From: Sphingobium sp.
GTDB lineage: Bacteria > Pseudomonadota > Alphaproteobacteria > Sphingomonadales > Sphingomonadaceae
DNA: 6,082 bases
Assembly: GCA_020051025.1 (NCBI GenBank)
Contig: JAGVJS010000024.1
Coordinates: forward strand, 1 to 6,082
Direction of reading: 5' to 3'
The notes under the pieces were generated by a model. The model was given only the letters and a program-made list of their open reading frames with translations, was not told the DNA's origin and made no database searches. Shown here piece after piece: positions 5,405-6,082 of the stretch. Numbering within the stretch: position 1 is the stretch's first letter; the number at the start of each line of letters is the position of its first letter. The translations under genes and the position numbers were made by a program.

Positions 5405-6082
5405 ATGTTCAAGCGCCGATCAGGAGCGGCTGGCGACGGTTTCGCCCGCATCCTGGCCAACACCGGCTGGCTGCTGGGCGGCAAGGGCGTGGGCGGCCTG
5501 CTCAGCCTCGCCTATCTCGCCATCGTCACCCGCACGCTGGGGGTCGAGGATTTTGGCCGCTTCGCGCTGATATTGAGCGCGTCCAACGTCATCAAGGCGC
5601 TCACCAGCTTCGACAGCTGGCAGATCGTCGTGCGCTATGGCCAGCCGCACCTGACGGAAGGGAATGGAGATGCGTTGAACCGGGTGCTGCGATTCTGCAT
5701 CCTCATAGACCTGCTGTCGGCGCTGGCCGGCGGGGCGATCGCCGCCGCCATTATCCTGTTCTTCAGCGACCTGCTGGAAATCGGGCCGGACATGGGCTGG
5801 CAGGTGTGGATATTCTGCATGGTGATGATGATCACCATCCGGTCCAGCCCGACCGGCGTGCTACGTCTGTTCGACCGGTTCGATTCGGCCGCTTTTGCCG
5901 AAACCATGATCCCGGTGGGACGGATGATCGGCGCGGGCGTGGCGTTGATCGTCATGCCCAGCATCACCGGCTTCCTGATTGCCTGGGCCTTTGCCGAACT
6001 GGTCTGCGCCATCGCCTATTGGGGGCTGGCGCTGCGCGTCGGGAAAGGGCGGATCGGCAGCTGGCGCGCGGGCCGCGCGATC
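5405..6082 (+). CDS. Wzx-type polysaccharide flippase (MOP superfamily), N-terminal part
   Basis: The frame is open for 226 codons to the right edge with no stop, so about half of a typical 420-500 residue flippase is present. The start is the ATG at 5405 with GGAG at 5396-5399, five bases upstream. The hallmark LAIVTRTLGVEDFGRFALIL (residues 38-57) is the first-helix to second-helix turn of oligosaccharide flippases (PST/MATE-like, R-x-L-G-x-x-x-F-G-x-F). Hydrophobic segments lie at about 22-41, 51-66, 96-120, 131-145, 173-187 and 189-211, with Arg/Lys-rich ends in between. These proteins move undecaprenyl-linked or other lipid-linked glycans across the inner membrane. The position next to a cytidylyltransferase-like gene suggests an exported surface glycan. 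Whether the two genes act in one pathway is not shown by the sequence. The gene could also be a generic lipopolysaccharide-biosynthesis translocase. Confidence 0.88.
   Translation, partial: MFKRRSGAAGDGFARILANTGWLLGGKGVGGLLSLAYLAIVTRTLGVEDFGRFALILSASNVIKALTSFDSWQIVVRYGQPHLTEGNGDALNRVLRFCILIDLLSALAGGAIAAAIILFFSDLLEIGPDMGWQVWIFCMVMMITIRSSPTGVLRLFDRFDSAAFAETMIPVGRMIGAGVALIVMPSITGFLIAWAFAELVCAIAYWGLALRVGKGRIGSWRAGRAI

Noticed and set aside
5420..6012. Minus-strand open frames (5420-5650 and 5635-6012)
   Set aside because: They lie opposite the flippase frame, which is open to the window edge with clear membrane segments and a ribosome site.

Overview
This is a GC-rich, gene-dense chromosomal stretch. 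It most likely comes from an alphaproteobacterium of the order Sphingomonadales (Sphingobium/Sphingomonas-like). The basis is the sdhB-thioesterase-zapE gene string, codon use strongly biased to G or C at third positions, and two kinds of paired intergenic palindromes of the sort common in that group. The taxonomic call is an inference from memory, not a search result. There is no phage, transposase, CRISPR, tRNA or rRNA in the window.

Layout. (1) 1-1339, minus strand: a tight housekeeping operon. It holds sdhB (succinate dehydrogenase iron-sulfur subunit), a PaaI-type hotdog thioesterase starting one base after the sdhB stop, and the first 30 codons of zapE, which overlaps the thioesterase by ATGA. 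(2) 1340-1618: a divergent intergenic region with a composite inverted repeat at 1538-1614. (3) 1619-4262, plus strand: a three-gene operon joined by two ATGA overlaps. It holds a TagB/TagF-like CDP-glycerol glycerophosphotransferase-family protein, a membrane CDP-alcohol phosphatidyltransferase with a complete catalytic signature and an unusual N-terminal domain of about 150 residues, and a small HIT-family protein. (4) 4263-4521: a convergent intergenic region with a second composite inverted repeat at 4289-4390. (5) 4522-5292, minus strand: a LicC-like nucleotidyltransferase of the phosphocholine cytidylyltransferase type. (6) 5293-5404: a short divergent promoter region. (7) 5405-6082, plus strand: the N-terminal half of a Wzx/MOP-superfamily polysaccharide flippase, which runs off the end of the window.

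How the parts may work together. A cytidylyltransferase-like enzyme could make CDP-alcohol from a phosphorylated small alcohol. A CDP-alcohol phosphotransferase could move the phospho-alcohol to a lipid or second alcohol, and a TagF-like enzyme could transfer or polymerise polyol phosphate. A flippase could export a lipid-linked glycan, and a HIT protein could hydrolyse a nucleotide by-product or intermediate. Together they suggest a cell-surface phospho-polyol or phospholipid/glycan head-group pathway in a Gram-negative. The substrate cannot be told from the sequence. This module is the most interesting part of the window.
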